A DNA stretch of 49,387 nt from Opitutales bacterium (lineage in GTDB: Bacteria; Verrucomicrobiota; Verrucomicrobiia; Opitutales; Seribacteraceae): contig OMJS01000197.1 in the NCBI GenBank assembly GCA_900299365.1, positions 1 through 49,387 of the forward strand, written 5' to 3'. This document shows, piece after piece, positions 45,738 to 49,387 of the stretch. Within the stretch, counting starts at the first letter, position 1. Every line of letters starts with the position of its first letter. The position numbers were made by a program, and so were the translations under genes. The notes beneath the pieces are model-generated. The model was given only the letters and a program-made list of their open reading frames with translations. It ran no database searches and was not told where the DNA came from.

Positions 45738-47606
45738 TTAATTGGAAACCCTCAGCGAAGTTCCGCCAAAATCATCTTTTTTCAATTTTGGATGACAGAC
45801 CATGAAATTATTTTCATCGATTAAATTAAAGACATAATGAGTAGTCTTGGGCGGTAAAACTGCCTCTACTTTTGCGGGATTCTTACCACTAGCAGGAGTA
45901 ATCTTAGCTTCTAAAGGAAACCATTCGCTATCTTTACTTTCACCATTAAAAGAATAAATTATCCTAGCCTGGACCAACTTCGCACCATTTCCCTGGTATC
46001 GTAACCGTACCCGCCGGTTAGTCCGCTCATGATCAATAATCGATACAAATTTCCCTGCACCTGGAATTTTGATCTTGGTGCAACTGGGATTGTAATTTGT
46101 CATCCCCGCATTCATATCCTTCAAAAAGGTAAGCAATTCCTTTTTCATCGATTCCGCAATCTCTGGTCTTTCTTTGCTCAAATCTTTTGCTTCCTCCCAG
46201 TCCACTCGCTGTCCAGAGGCATCATATAATTGATAAAGCTCAACTCGTTGCCTCTCATAGGGATGATTGTAAATCAGTTTATATCCATTTTTAAGATGTG
46301 CGGATTGCTGACAGTACCCATTGGGGAAATGCCAAAACATAGATTTCCTAGGTTTATTAGTTCTCACATCCACAACCTTGGAGGAATTGATCGGATCGTC
46401 CTGAAGCAGAGGTCCCAAATCACTTCCATCTAGAATTTGCTTAGCGGAATTAGGCGTACTCGTCCAACCTAGAATGGTAGGATAAAAATCAAGTCCATTA
46501 ACCACCACATCACTTTTAATACCACTAGGGATATCAGGACCAGACATAAGGAATGGCACCCGGATACCACCCTCGCGTACATGAATCTTTCCTTTGTCCA
46601 ATGGATAATTATCGGTAAACACAATATTGGAATAACCTTCCATGCCACCGTTATCGGAACTGAAAATGATATAAGTATTTTCGATTAATTTATGCCCTGG
46701 CCATCTGGGGTCATCGGTTTCCTCCAAATATCCGATTAACTTACCCACATAATAATCAAGAGTTTCTACCATCGCACAGTAATAAGGGTTTTTTTGTCCT
46801 TCCAATGTCCACCCCTTTGGATCTTTTGGAAAATCGACCCCCAGTTTCTCACAGTATTTTTCCAGTAACTGCTTACTCCTTGTTTGGATGGGTGTATGCA
46901 CCAACCAGCTCGCGTAATAAAGAAACAAAGGGTCCTTTTTGTTTTCAGACAGAAACCTAAGGGCTTCCTCAGTCACATGGTCCCGAGGATACCCATTTTC
47001 ATCGAGACGGTATGGATCACTCTCTTTTTTCGTGGCAAATCCCTCTAGACGGTTGGGCATGCCGTTCTGCACTCCTCTTGCCTTAGGATTCCCAGGATAG
47101 TGACTGGAGAAATCAAAACCTTCATCAACCGGCTGAGGAAAGGCATAATGGTTGACCGCGATATGCCATTTTCCAACATGGCCGGTTTTATATCCGTTTG
47201 ATTTTAGGGCCTCAGCAATGGTTACATTTCTGGTATCCATTCCTCCCCTACACCAGGGAGAGATGAAAGAATTCTGCGGATGATGGGGCGTGGGTGGTTT
47301 GCCTGATGCCACAGTTGTACTCATGGTTCGAGCAGGATGTTTTCCGCTCATGATCGCACACCGGCTTGGGCTACATACCGGGGATGGCGAATATCCATTG
47401 GAAAAAAGTACTCCCCTACGGGCAAGCTTATCAATATTGGGCGTCTCGTAGGGACTAGGTTCATCAACATCGTAACTGACCACATCTTGCCAGCCGAGAT
47501 CATCGACAAGCATGAGCAAAACATTAGGCTTTGCCGGACGATCGGACTGCCCCATTAGAAAATGGGTAAAAGAATTTAATAAAAGCAGAAAAATTATTTT
47601 TTTCAT
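45738..47606 (-). CDS. S1-family sulfatase (formylglycine-dependent), exported
   Basis: The 622-residue protein has a signal peptide (1-20, core IIFLLLLNSFTHFLM) and a full type I sulfatase fold. The catalytic core CSPSR (Cys78-Arg82) is the substrate for conversion of Cys78 to formylglycine. Metal and active-site residues are visible: Asp35-Asp36 (LVDDLGW), GKWH (145-148), His237 and Asp318-Asn319 (SSDNGG). The remaining sequence ends in a beta-rich C-terminal domain. It should release sulfate from a sulfated glycan or similar compound outside the cytoplasm; the precise substrate is not readable. It is the second gene after the hydrolase, separated by 5 nt, with an AGAAGG at 47615-47620 spaced 8 nt from its ATG. 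Confidence 0.93.
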   Translation of the reverse strand: MKKIIFLLLLNSFTHFLMGQSDRPAKPNVLLMLVDDLGWQDVVSYDVDEPSPYETPNIDKLARRGVLFSNGYSPSPVCSPSRCAIMSGKHPARTMSTTVASGKPPTPHHPQNSFISPWCRGGMDTRNVTIAEALKSNGYKTGHVGKWHIAVNHYAFPQPVDEGFDFSSHYPGNPKARGVQNGMPNRLEGFATKKESDPYRLDENGYPRDHVTEEALRFLSENKKDPLFLYYASWLVHTPIQTRSKQLLEKYCEKLGVDFPKDPKGWTLEGQKNPYYCAMVETLDYYVGKLIGYLEETDDPRWPGHKLIENTYIIFSSDNGGMEGYSNIVFTDNYPLDKGKIHVREGGIRVPFLMSGPDIPSGIKSDVVVNGLDFYPTILGWTSTPNSAKQILDGSDLGPLLQDDPINSSKVVDVRTNKPRKSMFWHFPNGYCQQSAHLKNGYKLIYNHPYERQRVELYQLYDASGQRVDWEEAKDLSKERPEIAESMKKELLTFLKDMNAGMTNYNPSCTKIKIPGAGKFVSIIDHERTNRRVRLRYQGNGAKLVQARIIYSFNGESKDSEWFPLEAKITPASGKNPAKVEAVLPPKTTHYVFNLIDENNFMVCHPKLKKDDFGGTSLRVSN

Positions 47607-47611
47607 CTTTC

Positions 47612-49384
47612 TTACCTTCTAGCATTTCCTCTTTTTGAAGGAATAAAATCGACTCGGGTAAATTTGTTCATTCGTGGAATTCGAACGGTCAATATGCCAT
47701 CTCTTACCTGATAGGGTCCAAGTTCCATCAGTTCGATACCCTCATCTTTTCCGGTGGCCGGGTTGATGTTTTTGGTGACTATATCCACCTTGTAATAAGA
47801 TCCGTTCCTCAACCCCTCTCCCTGAAAGGACTTTCGGGACTTGGCATGATTAAATCGCTTTCCAGTCTGAACCGTGGCCGGAATGGTGACCTGAGCCGAA
47901 GTTGTACCTGAGCCTCCGCTCGAATAAATCAAGTTTCTAAATCTCTTTTGAGTACGATTCCATGTAGATACACGATAGCGTTCATTGCCTGTAAAACCCT
48001 GACCGGATACAATTATATCATTACCCACCTCACCGGCCAGTGCGTGGCGAATCACCTCTTCACGACCACCTCCGGCTTGGGCGAACCATTGCCAAATATA
48101 GTACATCAAATGATTGGGGTCCGATGGTACTTGATAATCCTCGATGGTAAAAATTTCTCCCTGTCCATCCGATACTTTAAAATTATTATCTCCTCCACGC
48201 AGAGAAACTTTTTGGGTAATTATGGCCGGCCCTCCATCGCTTGCAGGAATGACCAGGTCAGGCCGCAACTCCCCTACCCGTCCGTTGTAGTCCCTCCGCT
48301 TAGTCAACCCCATCGACCAAGGACTCTCATTGTCCGTCCATAAAAAATTCATTACATTCATACCCCGCTCCATACATTTGCCCATCAAGGTAAGGGTCTT
48401 GTAAAACCCATCGATTTCATTCCTTACCCCATCTCCATTCACATCTGCACTTAGTATCATAGTGCCTAAATTCCCATCATCCCAGTTTACCCACGCCTCC
48501 GCCGATACAATGGGTTTCCACCAGTATCCCTCTCGGTCTAATTTCTGACGGAACAAATCATAATTCCCCCAAGTCGAGGTTACAAAACTACCGTCCATCA
48601 TTCCATATCCATCATGATGGTCTGACACATTGATGTTCAAACAGTCCACCAATTCCATCAAGGTTTGATTCTTCACTTTTTGTTCGAGGTAATCATTGAC
48701 CGCTCGTCCACCCCGTCCATCCAATCCGCCAATCACCGGGCATCCCTCACATGGCGAAGTTCCAGAAGTTGAAATGAGAACAGGCATTATAGGATCTTGA
48801 TTGTATACTCCGCGCACTGCCTTGGCTCCTTTTATAAAAATTTCATTATGCAAAAATTCCACATCCGCACCGGGAATAATGCTTTTTAAATTGGTCTCAT
48901 GTCCAAGCTGCCAGGAATGCACCAGTCCTTTGAAGTGCTTCGCTAGGCGAGTCATAAAAGCACTGAAGTGATCTGGCTTAGGGCGCTTTCCTCCATTTGG
49001 TCCTTCTTCAGCTGCCCAACCTGGAATCCCAAAAAAAACAAACTCCACAAACAGTCCTTGTTCGTTAGCCGCTCTAACCACCTGATCAAACATTCTCAGC
49101 CCGCTTGACGGGTTTTTCTTATAATCACAATGTTTAGCACTTGGCTCGATTTGGGACCATGCCACCCAGAACATCACATAACTGCTATGCTCAGCCAAAA
49201 TCGGGCGGGTGAGTTCATATGTATTATTTAATGGGCGCGAGACTGAGGGCTGCCAACGTACGCCTACTTGCATGTGATCCGTTGTCCATTCAAAAGCTGG
49301 ACTGGCACTCAAATTTGGGATCAGTCCAACTCCGGACAGAATTGAGATTAAAAAGAATCTTGGTTTAACAAAATTGAATTTCAT
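47612..49384 (-). CDS. Exported glycoside-hydrolase-like TIM-barrel protein
   Basis: The 590-residue protein has a signal peptide (about 1-27, core FFLISILSGVGLI). Residues about 35-355 look like a clan GH-A (beta/alpha)8 barrel: MFWVAWSQIEPS, FVEFVFFGIPGW, WQLGHETN with Glu163 as candidate acid/base, and IVSAEAWVN with Glu296 as candidate nucleophile. The usual Asn before the acid/base Glu is His162. A calcium-type loop ADVNGDGVRNEIDG (313-326) sits inside the barrel region. The C-terminal 130 residues look beta-rich. Family number is uncertain (GH39-, GH5- or GH42-like). The ATG is 3 nt from the window end, so its promoter lies outside. It leads the sulfatase operon. Confidence 0.78.
   Translation of the reverse strand: MKFNFVKPRFFLISILSGVGLIPNLSASPAFEWTTDHMQVGVRWQPSVSRPLNNTYELTRPILAEHSSYVMFWVAWSQIEPSAKHCDYKKNPSSGLRMFDQVVRAANEQGLFVEFVFFGIPGWAAEEGPNGGKRPKPDHFSAFMTRLAKHFKGLVHSWQLGHETNLKSIIPGADVEFLHNEIFIKGAKAVRGVYNQDPIMPVLISTSGTSPCEGCPVIGGLDGRGGRAVNDYLEQKVKNQTLMELVDCLNINVSDHHDGYGMMDGSFVTSTWGNYDLFRQKLDREGYWWKPIVSAEAWVNWDDGNLGTMILSADVNGDGVRNEIDGFYKTLTLMGKCMERGMNVMNFLWTDNESPWSMGLTKRRDYNGRVGELRPDLVIPASDGGPAIITQKVSLRGGDNNFKVSDGQGEIFTIEDYQVPSDPNHLMYYIWQWFAQAGGGREEVIRHALAGEVGNDIIVSGQGFTGNERYRVSTWNRTQKRFRNLIYSSGGSGTTSAQVTIPATVQTGKRFNHAKSRKSFQGEGLRNGSYYKVDIVTKNINPATGKDEGIELMELGPYQVRDGILTVRIPRMNKFTRVDFIPSKRGNARR
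47615..47620 (-). promoter_or_regulatory. Ribosome binding site of the sulfatase
   Basis: AGAAGG lies 8 nt upstream of the sulfatase ATG and inside the last codons of the hydrolase. It fixes the start and supports coupled translation. It is one of the few clear Shine-Dalgarno sites in the window. Confidence 0.6.
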
Positions 49385-49387
49385 AAA

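Overview
The window reads as a piece of a marine Verrucomicrobiota chromosome, most likely Opitutae/Puniceicoccales-like. This is an inference from the gene content: an enormous secreted protein built from LamG-like jellyrolls carrying the EGYLAHKWGL signature, DUF2341 and MBG/Ig modules and a DSDGDGYSNLFE C-terminus, a TIGR02597-like exported protein, an S1 sulfatase, an exported PQQ-type propeller and dockerin-like calcium loops. No RNA gene, transposon, prophage or CRISPR array was seen. Apart from short gaps (largest 109 bp, 43876-43984) the window is fully coding.

Layout. (1) 1-37799 (+): one uninterrupted reading frame, at least 12,598 codons, still open at the left edge, so the N-terminus and any signal peptide lie outside the window. 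By eye it holds 15 LamG-type A jellyrolls (each ending in an LDDFRIYDRxLS-like motif), 15 type B jellyrolls (each ending in an EGYLAHKWGL-like motif), about 9 FN3-like modules, 8 He_PIG-type Ig modules, 3 DUF2341, 3 F5/8C (discoidin)-like, 2 PA14-like, 5 glycine-rich cassettes and an MBG/Ig block, then a calcium-binding C-terminal module. (2) 37843-38229 (+): exported single-domain rhodanese. (3) 38261-40231 (+): exported TIGR02597-like protein. (4) 40235-43875 (-): GTG-started PQQ-type beta-propeller overlapping priA by ATGA. (5) 43985-45697 (+): two-TM potassium channel with two RCK domains. (6) 45738-49384 (-): a glycoside-hydrolase-like TIM-barrel protein followed 5 nt later by a sulfatase.

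How the genes fit together. The giant protein, rhodanese and TIGR02597-like protein are co-directional with 43- and 31-nt gaps, so they may be co-transcribed. The sulfatase and hydrolase form a small operon consistent with use of sulfated polysaccharide. PriA and the potassium channel are housekeeping.

Main discovery. The giant protein is not a plain string of beads. Most of its modules are interrupted by other modules at what look like surface loops: a host domain begins, one or more complete domains are inserted, and the host resumes. Nesting goes three to four levels deep (18090-21905 and 26985-30760), three FN3-like modules are split at the same turn, and the order of hosts and guests is nearly consistent. 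The neighbouring TIGR02597-like protein seems to have the same construction. Module boundaries come from reading the translation and are good to about 10-20 residues; family names come from motif recognition, not from a database search.
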